A DNA stretch of 5,912 bases from Evtepia sp. (GCA_029256465.1 JAQSXW010000057.1:1-5912), one strand, 5' to 3'; shown: positions 1 through 5,259, numbered from the stretch's first letter. Made by a program: numbers and translations. The notes: a model not told the origin generated them from the letters alone.

Positions 1-464
1 GGTGTTGTGGGCCGATTTTTACTAATTGGCAAAATACTGAGCTTACCATTACTTTCAAACACTGCAGTCTGGATGTTACTCAGATCAAAGTAGCCTTGCT
101 GACGGCACATCATCATAAATTCACTGAGATCTAGCTTAGCTTTTTTCATGTTTTCTCGGGATAGCTTCCCTGAATCCAAGATGATGGTAGGCGTACCATT
201 GAGATATTTGCGCGATCTTGGATATTTCATTGCGATGATACTCAGTAGCACAGTGATAATGCCATAGATAACCATTGCCGTAAAAGGTTTCCAAGGCGCC
301 TCAAGTTCGGTTGCCATCTCAGCTGCAATCGAGCCAATGGTAATCCCGGTGATATAATCAAAAGAATCCATCTGAGAAATCTGCTTGTGGCCTAACAACT
401 TCGCAATAATAAAAAGGGCGACAAAAGACAGAAGTGCGGTCAAGCATAATGTAAAAAAATCCAT
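1..464 (-). CDS. DUF421/YetF-family membrane protein, 3' end cut by window
   Basis: The first 154 residues are present; the rest lies beyond base 1. The start is the ATG at 464-462, preceded by GAGGTGG a few bases upstream. The N-terminal third is hydrophobic, with likely membrane helices at about residues 4-23, 36-52 and 61-79. The soluble part then begins GTPTIILDSGKLS (90-102) and continues as an alpha/beta stretch ending FESNGKLSILPI (136-147). That is the pattern of the DUF421 family (B. subtilis YetF, YdfS, YkjA): three helices followed by a cytoplasmic YetF C-terminal domain. Family members are inner-membrane proteins, some linked to spores, but their molecular role is largely unknown and no enzymatic function is claimed. 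The gene is transcribed away from the neighbouring oxidoreductase terminator, so it is probably independently expressed. Confidence 0.88.
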   Translation of the reverse strand, partial: MDFFTLCLTALLSFVALFIIAKLLGHKQISQMDSFDYITGITIGSIAAEMATELEAPWKPFTAMVIYGIITVLLSIIAMKYPRSRKYLNGTPTIILDSGKLSRENMKKAKLDLSEFMMMCRQQGYFDLSNIQTAVFESNGKLSILPISKNRPTT

Positions 465-510
465 AATCCACCTCAAGCTAATTCTTCCGCTTAGTTTGAC
501 ACACAACTCC

Positions 511-543
511 TCAAATAATTCTCATTAGCGCAACGAATAGCAA
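511..543 (-). promoter_or_regulatory. possible weak promoter with Fur-like palindrome before the DUF421 gene
   Basis: On the minus strand TTGCTA (543-538) and AATTAT (520-515) are separated by 17 bases, giving 4 of 6 matches in each box. The -35 overlaps the U tract of the upstream terminator. The 19 bases at 529-511 match the classical Fur 19-mer at 13 positions by my hand alignment, chiefly in the left half (AATGAGAATTATT). Both calls are tentative. Confidence 0.3.
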
Positions 544-574
544 AAAAACGCCTTGCTTTTGAAGCAAGGCGTTT
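541..574 (-). terminator. Rho-independent terminator of the flavin oxidoreductase gene
   Basis: A perfect 13-bp inverted repeat (546-558 with 562-574) surrounds a 3-base loop. On the minus strand the stem is GC-rich in its centre and runs into a T tract of seven (548-542). It lies 16 bases past the stop codon of the oxidoreductase gene, so it ends that transcript before the DUF421 promoter region. Confidence 0.92.
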
Positions 575-589
575 CTGATCAGTATTGAC

Positions 590-1675
590 TTATGCTTTTT
601 CTTCCGGCTTATCATGTAGAACGCAGCGTCTGCCTTCGCGTTCCCAAAGTACGAAGCACTTGGAGCAACTTTGGCATCGAGAATCTTCGCCTGCTGCCAA
701 ATGCTTGATCAGGTCCGGTTGGGAGATGAAAGGACGAGACATGGAGATAAAGTCCATCCCTGCACCAAGAGCGGTTTCAATGTCAGCCTGAGTACGAACA
801 CCACCGACAAAAATCAGTGGGATGTTCACAGCGGCGCGCACAGCTTTTGCTCTTTGCATGTAGTAGTTATGGTTCTTCTGCTTTCCCTGAGCAATCCAAT
901 CAAACCCGGAGAGTTCGATGGCATCGACACCCAATTCCTCAAACTGCTTGCAGAAATAGATCAGATCCTCCCCATAAGCATCATCAGCTTCGCCTGCACA
1001 GTTGGTATTCATCTTGACGATGATGGGATACTCTTTTCCCAGCGCCTCACGCATGGCAATTAGGATTCTGCGAATAAAGCGGAAACGATTTTCTGCGGAA
1101 CCGCCAAACTCATCTTCTCTCTTGTTGTAGTTCGGGTCCATAAACTGATTCAGAAGATATCCATGGGCACAATGCAGCTGTACGCCATCAAAGCCCAGTT
1201 CCTTACCCTTAACCGCTGCAGCAACGTAGTCATTGCAAAGGCGATCCATATCTTCTTTTGTGATTTCACGAGTCATCAGTCCATTAGGAGCCTTCATATT
1301 GCCGGAAGGTGCCAGTGGTGTAGGATCCTCCAAATTTGGCATAAAGTATACGTTCTGCCCCGCATGGTTAATTTGAAGAATCATTTTTCCGCACTGTTCG
1401 TGCACGGCATCCAGCACTTTCTTTTGACTCTGATAATGTTCTTCATTACAAAAACCAACCTGAATATCGGTTGCTCTTCCATCGGGAGATATATAAGTAT
1501 AAGCAGTGATAATCAGTGGAACACCGCTACCTGCAATTTCTTTGTGCAAAGTGATCTGTGCCTCATTTGCAGTTCCGTCTGGCTGACCAAAAGGATCTTG
1601 GGTTGCAGATCGAATCAGCCTGTTATTCAGCGAAAGGGTTCCGATTTTTCCAGGTGTAAAAAGTTTAGACGACAT
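590..1675 (-). CDS. NADH:flavin oxidoreductase, Old Yellow Enzyme family, with C-terminal Cys cluster
   Basis: A 361-residue FMN-binding TIM-barrel reductase that probably reduces activated C=C bonds of an unknown cytoplasmic substrate with NAD(P)H. The start ATG has GAAGGAGA seven bases upstream. Family marks in order: NNRLIRSAT (17-25), QINHAGQ (101-107), the substrate/flavin pair H168 and H171 in HCAHGYLLNQF, NKREDEFGGSAENRFRF (184-200), VGGVRT (290-295) with SMSRPFI (311-317) for phosphate binding. The C-terminal tail has four cysteines (334, 337, 340, 351; CX2CX2CX10C), at the place where 2,4-dienoyl-CoA reductase-type members carry a 4Fe-4S site. Unlike those ~670-residue enzymes, the protein ends here with no FAD/NAD domain, so it is a single-domain form. 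It is divergent from the transporter gene and monocistronic. Family is certain; substrate is not predictable. Confidence 0.93.
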   Translation of the reverse strand: MSSKLFTPGKIGTLSLNNRLIRSATQDPFGQPDGTANEAQITLHKEIAGSGVPLIITAYTYISPDGRATDIQVGFCNEEHYQSQKKVLDAVHEQCGKMILQINHAGQNVYFMPNLEDPTPLAPSGNMKAPNGLMTREITKEDMDRLCNDYVAAAVKGKELGFDGVQLHCAHGYLLNQFMDPNYNKREDEFGGSAENRFRFIRRILIAMREALGKEYPIIVKMNTNCAGEADDAYGEDLIYFCKQFEELGVDAIELSGFDWIAQGKQKNHNYYMQRAKAVRAAVNIPLIFVGGVRTQADIETALGAGMDFISMSRPFISQPDLIKHLAAGEDSRCQSCSKCFVLWEREGRRCVLHDKPEEKA

Positions 1676-1697
1676 GATGCTGTCTCCTTCATCTTGG

Positions 1698-1716
1698 ATT
1701 TTATTTCAAATAAAAT
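1698..1716. promoter_or_regulatory. perfect AT-rich palindrome in the oxidoreductase leader (candidate operator)
   Basis: ATTTTATTT (1698-1706), a single C, then AAATAAAAT (1708-1716) form a perfect 9-bp inverted repeat. It lies between the putative -10 box and the ribosome binding site, about 20-40 bases into the transcript. A one-base spacer is too short for an RNA hairpin loop, so a dimeric repressor site on DNA is more likely than a terminator. No regulator is identified. Confidence 0.4.
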
Positions 1717-1742
1717 AAATACCGACACGGTCTATTGTTATT

Positions 1743-1770
1743 ATTGTAGCAAAACTGCTCAGAAAAGCAA
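1743..1770 (-). promoter_or_regulatory. probable sigma-A promoter of the flavin oxidoreductase gene
   Basis: On the minus strand an extended -10, TG-C-TACAAT, has its hexamer at 1748-1743. A weak -35, TTGCTT (1770-1765), lies 16 bases upstream. The expected start is near 1736, giving a leader of about 60 bases that contains the 1698-1716 palindrome and GAAGGAGA (1690-1683). Confidence 0.5.
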
Positions 1771-1815
1771 GAAAAATCATAAGATATGAAGCATAAATCG
1801 TTTGGGGATTATAAT

Positions 1816-1881
1816 CATTTTTATTCATATTTTTTCACTTTTCTTGTCGATTTTTCTGGAATTCATTTTTTGTTCATATTT
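1816..1881 (+). repeat. imperfect direct repeat upstream of the transporter promoter
   Basis: CATTTTTATTCATATTT (1816-1832) and CATTTTTTGTTCATATTT (1864-1881) share almost the whole motif and lie about 48 bases apart. The second copy abuts the transporter -35 box, and both lie upstream of the oxidoreductase promoter. They may be binding sites for an activator, or merely A/T-rich upstream DNA. Apart from these copies I see nothing else in 1771-1880. Confidence 0.35.
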
Positions 1882-1884
1882 AGA

Positions 1885-1913
1885 TTGACAAGCTATTCAA
1901 ATCTAGATAAGAT
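1885..1913 (+). promoter_or_regulatory. sigma-A promoter of the acetate-transporter-family gene
   Basis: A perfect -35 TTGACA (1885-1890), a 17-base spacer and TAAGAT (1908-1913). Transcription should begin near 1920, leaving a leader of about 55 bases. An interrupted inverted repeat, TAGATT (1881-1886) and AATCTA (1900-1905), straddles the -35 and spacer. Confidence 0.8.
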
Positions 1914-1955
1914 TGTGTTCGACTTTTCGGTTTCATAACGACAATTTCAACAAAT

Positions 1956-1963
1956 GAAAGGGG
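1956..1963 (+). promoter_or_regulatory. ribosome binding site that selects the start at 1975
   Basis: GAAAGGGG lies 11 bases before the ATG at 1975. The upstream in-frame ATG at 1954 overlaps this site and has no Shine-Dalgarno sequence of its own, so the longer 187-residue form is unlikely. The xpaC gene uses the same GAAAGGG with the same spacing. Confidence 0.7.
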
Positions 1964-1974
1964 CAATACTCATT

Positions 1975-2517
1975 ATGCCTGTCAATCCTGAAGCAATTGG
2001 TGTATTTGGTTTATTTGCAACGGTTATCTGCTTTGGTTTAGAGCAGGTCGGCGTTGGCATCACAAAAAACACCGATCATGAAAAATTACATCGTAGCCTT
2101 GGATATATCGCTCTCTTCTGTGGATCCTTCTGCCAACTGTTCACTGGAATCTGGATGTTCCTCTTTTCTGTCGGCGGTGATCACAGCAAATATTTAGGTA
2201 ACGTTTTTTGTTTCTTTGGCCTCTTTTGGCTTGTAGTTGCGTTCTTCTTCTTGAAGGGAGGCGATAAGAAGGTCATTGCGCACTTCTTCCTTTGTGGCTT
2301 GGCAATCGTCATTCTCTTTACAATGCATGCTTTCGAAATCGGTCTTATTTGGCCTCTGGGCATTGACCTCGCAGTCATCGACGTCTTGCTGCTCACTTTA
2401 GCGTTTGGCTGGTACACCGAGAAACCTGCTCTGACCAAGCTTGCTGGCGTTTGCAATTTGACCATCGGCATTATTTCGTTCTTCCTGTTGTACCCTCACA
2501 TCTTAGGCCTGCACTAA
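1975..2517 (+). CDS. acetate uptake transporter family (AceTr, GPR1/FUN34/YaaH) membrane protein
   Basis: A 180-residue integral membrane protein with six probable helices (about 7-25, 41-64, 74-93, 102-118, 127-145, 153-173), matching the length and topology of E. coli SatP/YaaH (188 residues). It begins VNPEAIGVFGL (3-13), a variant of the family signature NPAPLG. It also keeps the glycine/glutamine helix GSFCQLFTG (50-58) and the FGLFWL stretch (81-86). Characterised relatives move acetate and sometimes succinate with protons; here the substrate is inferred from family only, and the signature is divergent. It has its own strong promoter and is monocistronic, divergent from the flavin reductase and convergent with the nitrilase. 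In an anaerobe it could import or release short-chain acids. Family is fairly sure, substrate uncertain. Confidence 0.78.
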   Translation: MPVNPEAIGVFGLFATVICFGLEQVGVGITKNTDHEKLHRSLGYIALFCGSFCQLFTGIWMFLFSVGGDHSKYLGNVFCFFGLFWLVVAFFFLKGGDKKVIAHFFLCGLAIVILFTMHAFEIGLIWPLGIDLAVIDVLLLTLAFGWYTEKPALTKLAGVCNLTIGIISFFLLYPHILGLH

Positions 2518-2594
2518 GATCTAACGGAGCATAGGAAAAACGGCTCTCGCAAAGCCTTTGGAGTATGATTCTCACCTGATAAATTTTACCTGGT

Positions 2595-2617
2595 ATAAAA
2601 GGGATCTTCCCTTTTAT
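2595..2617. terminator. AT-rich hairpin after the transporter gene, possible weak terminator
   Basis: ATAAAAGGGA (2595-2604), loop TCT, TCCCTTTTAT (2608-2617): a perfect 10-bp stem about 80 bases past the transporter stop. The T run is inside the stem and is followed by CTCTGA, so it would terminate poorly on its own; the stronger hairpin at 2649-2683 lies just downstream. Confidence 0.4.
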
Positions 2618-2648
2618 CTCTGACTTTGTGAAACCGTAAAAAGTAACC

Positions 2649-2683
2649 AAAAAAGAAGCACGCAATTTGCGTGCTTCTTTTTT
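2649..2683. terminator. bidirectional Rho-independent terminator between convergent genes
   Basis: AAAAAAGAAGCACGCAA (2649-2665) and its exact complement (2667-2683) form a 17-bp inverted repeat, giving a GCACGC/GCGTGC core with a five-base loop and a T6 run on both strands. It serves the transporter gene on plus and the nitrilase gene on minus. On the minus strand the repeat begins inside the nitrilase stop codon (2684-2682). Confidence 0.93.
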
Positions 2684-3548
2684 AATCAGAAAGGATAAAT
2701 CCATGTTCATCTGGCTCTTGCGCGAGTTTCTTGTACAAATCCCAACGTCTGTGACGAAATAGATACAGTTCTCTCTCTCCAGGCGCACTAATGATATCCT
2801 TGTTTTCACAAGGGGTTAAATTGATACTTGCCGATATGATCTCCTCTTCCGATGTGCACTCAGCCAATACGTTACCGTCATAGTCTATAATTTGAGACCG
2901 GCCGATAAAGAAAAAACCGCGCTCTGTTCCACAGCGATTACAGCTGATAAAATATACCCTATTTTCGCAAGCTCTTGCTTTAATGAGAAAATCTGGATGG
3001 CTCTCCCCTCCCCTAGGCAGGTTAGTTGGCTGCAGAATGAGGCGAACTCCATTCAATGCAGCCACTCTGGCCGATTCTGGAAAACGAAGTTCATAACAAA
3101 TCATGATACCAATTTTTCCGAAACGAGTATCAAACACTCCAGCCGCACAATCTCCTGCTTCGGTAAAGCGGTCGACTCCTAAAAAAGGCAAATGGCTTTT
3201 TCGATAGAAAAATACAGTGCCGTCAGGCTCAAGGAAAAATACCGTATTGTAAATATGATCGTCCTCTTTTTCTACTGTGCCAACCACAAGAGAAACCATC
3301 TTTTCTGAAGCAAGTCGGTGTAATCGCTGAAGTTCTGGGCCGTCCTTCTCAACGGCAACTTGTCTTGCCTCTTCAATGCTTCTGAAGCCATACCCAGTAA
3401 TCGCAGCTTCAGGGAACACAATGAGGTCGCAATTATGATCGGTAATCGCCTTACGGGTTAGTTCTTCAATTTTATTGAGGTTATATTCCTTCTCCAAAAT
3501 GTGAGGATCAAACTGCACGGATGCTACATTAATTTGATTCTTCACCAT
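2682..3548 (-). CDS. nitrilase-superfamily carbon-nitrogen hydrolase
   Basis: A 288-residue cytoplasmic amidohydrolase; family length is typically 260-310. The Glu-Lys-Cys triad is visible: E47 in VFPEAAITGYGF, K117 in YRKSHLPF, C151 in MICYELRFPE, with a second acidic residue at E130 (FTEAGD). The thiol attacks a C-N bond of an amide or N-carbamoyl compound, releasing ammonia. The C-terminal REL-YLFRHRRWDLY segment resembles the RRP-LY tail common in this superfamily. The start chosen is the ATG at 3548-3546, which gives the typical KNQINVASVQFD beginning and has GGAAGGAG upstream; the reading frame extends 20 codons further but that part looks like leader. Candidate substrates include omega-amides, N-carbamoyl amines and peptide-like amides; none can be chosen. 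It is monocistronic, with no functional partner adjacent. Confidence 0.9.
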   Translation of the reverse strand: MVKNQINVASVQFDPHILEKEYNLNKIEELTRKAITDHNCDLIVFPEAAITGYGFRSIEEARQVAVEKDGPELQRLHRLASEKMVSLVVGTVEKEDDHIYNTVFFLEPDGTVFFYRKSHLPFLGVDRFTEAGDCAAGVFDTRFGKIGIMICYELRFPESARVAALNGVRLILQPTNLPRGGESHPDFLIKARACENRVYFISCNRCGTERGFFFIGRSQIIDYDGNVLAECTSEEEIISASINLTPCENKDIISAPGERELYLFRHRRWDLYKKLAQEPDEHGFILSD

Positions 3549-3559
3549 ATCCTCACCAA

Positions 3560-3567
3560 CTCCTTCC
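3560..3567 (-). promoter_or_regulatory. ribosome binding site supporting the nitrilase start
   Basis: On the minus strand GGAAGGAG ends 11 bases before the ATG at 3548; a second GAGG (3554-3551) is too close to be used for this ATG. The other in-frame ATG codons upstream (3575 and 3608) have no comparable site. Confidence 0.6.
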
Positions 3568-3592
3568 ACTTGCATCTGGGTGTTTTGTTCAC

Positions 3593-3601
3593 AGTATATC
3601 A
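3593..3601 (-). promoter_or_regulatory. probable extended -10 promoter of the nitrilase gene
   Basis: On the minus strand TG-A-TATACT, with the hexamer at 3598-3593, is a good extended -10. No clear -35 is visible at 16-18 bases, which is tolerable for this promoter class. It predicts a start near 3586 and a leader of about 38 bases, consistent with translation from 3548 and not from the upstream ATG at 3608. Confidence 0.45.
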
Positions 3602-3647
3602 TACACAAATATCGGAAACTAGCGGAACTTTAACAATCCTGTTGAAC

Positions 3648-3675
3648 AAAAAAGGTAGGCAACCGCCTACCTTTT
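3648..3675 (-). terminator. Rho-independent terminator of the rpe-recR operon
   Basis: AAAAGGTAGGC (3650-3660), loop of four, GCCTACCTTTT (3665-3675): a perfect 11-bp stem. On the minus strand it is followed by a run of six T (3653-3648) and lies five bases after the recR stop. It closes the operon before the nitrilase promoter. Confidence 0.9.
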
Positions 3676-3680
3676 CTAAA

Positions 3681-4283
3681 TTACATCTCTCGTCGGCCTT
3701 CCAATGCTCTCATCAGCGTGGCATCGTCGGCATATTCTAAATGCCCTCCAACGGGAACCCCATAAGCTAACCTAGTGACACGAACACCAAATGGTTTTAA
3801 CAAGCGAGAAAGATACATTGCCGTGGCTTCTCCTTCTGTATCCGGATTTGTGGCCATAATCACCTCTTGAATCTCCTCTTTCGATACCCGCTCAATCAAA
3901 GATTTGATATAAAGATCATCCGGGCCCACATGGTTCATCGGAGAGATGACCCCATGCAGTACATGATAGCGTCCACGAAACTCACGAGAACGTTCCAAGG
4001 CAATGACATCTTTCGGATCAGCCACCACACAAATCACATTCTCGTCCCGCTTCTTATCCGCACAAATTGGACAAGGCCCATCCCCTTCCGTCAAATTCTG
4101 ACAAAAGGGGCAAAGTGCAATTGTTCGCTTAGCGTGCAGCATCGCCTGTGAAAACGCCTCCACTTCCTCTACTGGTAAGGACAACATAAAAAAGGCTAAT
4201 CTTTGGGCCGTCTTATACCCGACACCGGGCAAACGAGCAAATTGCTCTGTCATTCTCTCCAACGCTGGGGGAAAAAACTCCAT
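3681..4283 (-). CDS. recR: recombination mediator protein RecR
   Basis: A full-length 200-residue RecR, usual length 195-205. It acts with RecO (and RecF) to load RecA on single-stranded DNA during gap repair. Domains in order: helix-hairpin-helix LPGVGYKTAQRLA (18-30); a four-cysteine zinc site CPFC (58-61) and CPIC (71-74); a Toprim domain from about residue 83, with ADPKDVIALERS (88-99), YHVLHGVISPMNHVGPDDL (106-124) and ATNPDTEGEATAMYL (144-158); and the C-terminal LAYGVPVGGHLEYADDATL (172-190). All hallmark residues are present. AGAGGA lies eight bases before the ATG. It starts 12 bases after the rpe stop, so the two are co-transcribed. This is an unusual partner, since recR more often follows dnaX and the YbaB/EbfC gene. 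Confidence 0.97.
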   Translation of the reverse strand: MEFFPPALERMTEQFARLPGVGYKTAQRLAFFMLSLPVEEVEAFSQAMLHAKRTIALCPFCQNLTEGDGPCPICADKKRDENVICVVADPKDVIALERSREFRGRYHVLHGVISPMNHVGPDDLYIKSLIERVSKEEIQEVIMATNPDTEGEATAMYLSRLLKPFGVRVTRLAYGVPVGGHLEYADDATLMRALEGRREM

Positions 4284-4295
4284 GCACCTTATCCT

Positions 4296-4952
4296 CTACT
4301 TTCTCTGATCACCCCGTAGGGCAGCAATCGCAGCTTCTACATCCGAAGCGCCATAGATAGCACTACCAGCAACTAACACATCAGCTCCAGCCTCGATGAC
4401 CTGTTTCGCAGTCTTAGGATCAACCCCGCCATCTACCTGCAGATAACAGCCGGGATGATACTGCTCAATATAGCGGCGGATGGCCGCAATCTTTGACAAT
4501 TGGTCTTCCATAAAGGCTTGGCCGCCAAAGCCGGGTTCTACTGTCATCACCAGTACCAAATCCACTTGCTCCAAGTACGGAAGCACCGCTTCAGCTGAGG
4601 TAATCGGACGAAGTACGATTCCCTTTTTCACCTGTTTTTCATCCATGATTCGCAATGCTTCCTGAATGCCCGGTGGCATATCCGCTTCCAAATGAATGGA
4701 GAGCAGATCCGCTCCTGCATCCGCAAACGCAGAAATATAGCGTGAAGGCTTTTCTATCATTAAATGTACATCCAAAAACATGTCCGTGATTTTGCGAATT
4801 GATTTCACAACTGGAACACCAATGGTAATGTTAGAAACAAAGCTGCCGTCCATCACATCGATATGAAGCCAGTCCGCTGTTTTTACTCGCTCAATATCTC
4901 GGGCTAAATTTCCAAAATCTGCTGAAAGAAGTGAGGGCGCAATTTTTACCAT
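4296..4952 (-). CDS. rpe: ribulose-phosphate 3-epimerase
   Basis: A 218-residue TIM-barrel enzyme that interconverts D-ribulose 5-phosphate and D-xylulose 5-phosphate in the pentose phosphate pathway. Visible marks: KIAPSLLSADF (3-13); LHIDVMDGSFV (29-39) with metal ligand H30 and catalytic D32; DVHLMIEKP (61-69) with H63; VMTVEPGFGGQ (135-145); QVDGGV (172-177) with catalytic D174; and the phosphate-binding AGSAIY (195-200). The frame opens three codons earlier at TTG (4961), but the Shine-Dalgarno sequence is only one base from it, and MVKIAPS is the normal family start, so ATG 4952 is preferred. Two conserved spots differ from the common pattern: LRPIT where LNPAT is usual, and FVSNITIGV where FVPNITFGP is usual. 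First gene of the rpe-recR operon, preceded by a long structured leader. Confidence 0.96.
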   Translation of the reverse strand: MVKIAPSLLSADFGNLARDIERVKTADWLHIDVMDGSFVSNITIGVPVVKSIRKITDMFLDVHLMIEKPSRYISAFADAGADLLSIHLEADMPPGIQEALRIMDEKQVKKGIVLRPITSAEAVLPYLEQVDLVLVMTVEPGFGGQAFMEDQLSKIAAIRRYIEQYHPGCYLQVDGGVDPKTAKQVIEAGADVLVAGSAIYGASDVEAAIAALRGDQRK

Positions 4953-4962
4953 ATCACTCAAT

Positions 4963-4971
4963 CCTTCCTTT
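4963..4971 (-). promoter_or_regulatory. ribosome binding site of rpe that decides the start
   Basis: On the minus strand AAAGGAAGG ends 10 bases before the ATG at 4952 and one base before the alternative TTG at 4961, so it supports the ATG. It follows immediately on the U6 run of the putative leader terminator, so structure there could affect both termination and initiation. Confidence 0.65.
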
Positions 4972-4973
4972 GT

Positions 4974-4993
4974 AAAAAAGGCAATAAACCTTC
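4974..4993 (-). terminator. weak intrinsic terminator or attenuator just before rpe
   Basis: On the minus strand AAGG-T, loop TTATT, G-CCTT forms a short stem (4992-4988 with 4982-4978, one G-U pair) that runs into six T (4979-4974). The stem is small, so partial readthrough into rpe is expected. It may end the structured RNA upstream or act as a regulated attenuator. Confidence 0.4.
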
Positions 4994-5254
4994 AAGACGT
5001 TAACCCTGAGCCAGAGGGGGCCAATGCACCGGGTTTACCGTTGCCGCATAGGATACGACAAGCGGATCAACGTGAGGCATCGCCTCTCGGGTAGCCCCGG
5101 GACAGCGGTCGGTTTTTCCCTCTTTATCTTCCCACAACCCGGCCCCGACGGCAACGACCTGGGTGCTCGCCGCATCATATAGCCGTCCGCGGGGATTTCC
5201 CCCGTCGGGCGGCATTGTGCTGTCTAAAAGCATGCCGAAATCACAAAAATCTAC
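4974..5254 (-). ncRNA. unidentified GC-rich structured RNA / leader upstream of rpe-recR
   Basis: The stretch is 63% G+C over 5041-5220 (114 of 180 counted), in AT-richer surroundings. Minus-strand helices I can place: a 12-bp interrupted hairpin 5213-5182 with a GAAAT loop; GTTGCCG (5155-5149) with CGGCAAC (5046-5040), extended by one C-G pair and wobbles; TCGGG (5148-5144) with CCCGA (5091-5087), enclosing CCGGG (5142-5138) with CCCGG (5101-5097); and hairpin GAGGC-GAT-GCCTC (5086-5074). GCGGCGAGC (5173-5165) can pair with GCTTGTCGT (5063-5055, three G-U), which would make a pseudoknot with the GTTGCCG helix. A strong promoter sits at its 5' end and a weak terminator at its 3' end. I see no SRP, RNase P, tmRNA or T-box signature. 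The length (about 280 bases) leaves 6S RNA or an rpe-controlling riboswitch-like leader as options. A 77-codon open frame inside (5233-5000) lacks a ribosome binding site and looks non-coding. Confidence 0.6.
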
Positions 5255-5259
5255 CCACT

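Noticed and set aside
1163..1789. Long plus-strand open frame opposite the oxidoreductase gene
   Set aside because: Antisense shadow of a clear Old Yellow Enzyme gene; its product shows no domain and no ribosome binding site was found.
1954..1974. Seven-codon N-terminal extension of the transporter
   Set aside because: The upstream ATG overlaps the GAAAGGGG ribosome binding site and has none of its own; the family protein starts just before NPxxxG.
2533..2560. Possible terminator GGCT/AGCC with T run on the minus strand near 2540
   Set aside because: The stem is only four base pairs, and no minus-strand gene ends upstream of it; the real terminator is at 2649-2683.
2471..2809. Minus-strand open frame across the convergent intergenic region
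   Set aside because: It runs through the strong bidirectional terminator and overlaps the nitrilase 3' end in another frame.
3549..3608. 20-codon N-terminal extension of the nitrilase
   Set aside because: It would place the ATG upstream of the predicted transcription start, and the extension is not like a signal peptide or family sequence.
5000..5233. 77-codon open frame (minus) upstream of rpe
   Set aside because: No Shine-Dalgarno sequence before its ATG, no recognisable protein pattern, and the frame coincides with the stem-rich RNA block; open frames arise easily in GC-rich structured RNA.
4974..5254. SRP RNA, RNase P RNA, tmRNA or T-box leader as identity for the structured block
   Set aside because: The hallmark strings of those families (the SRP GGAAGG-AGCAGC loop, the RNase P GAGGAAAGTCC region, the tmRNA T-arm with CCA end, the T-box GGGTGG-ACCGCG) are not present on the minus strand.
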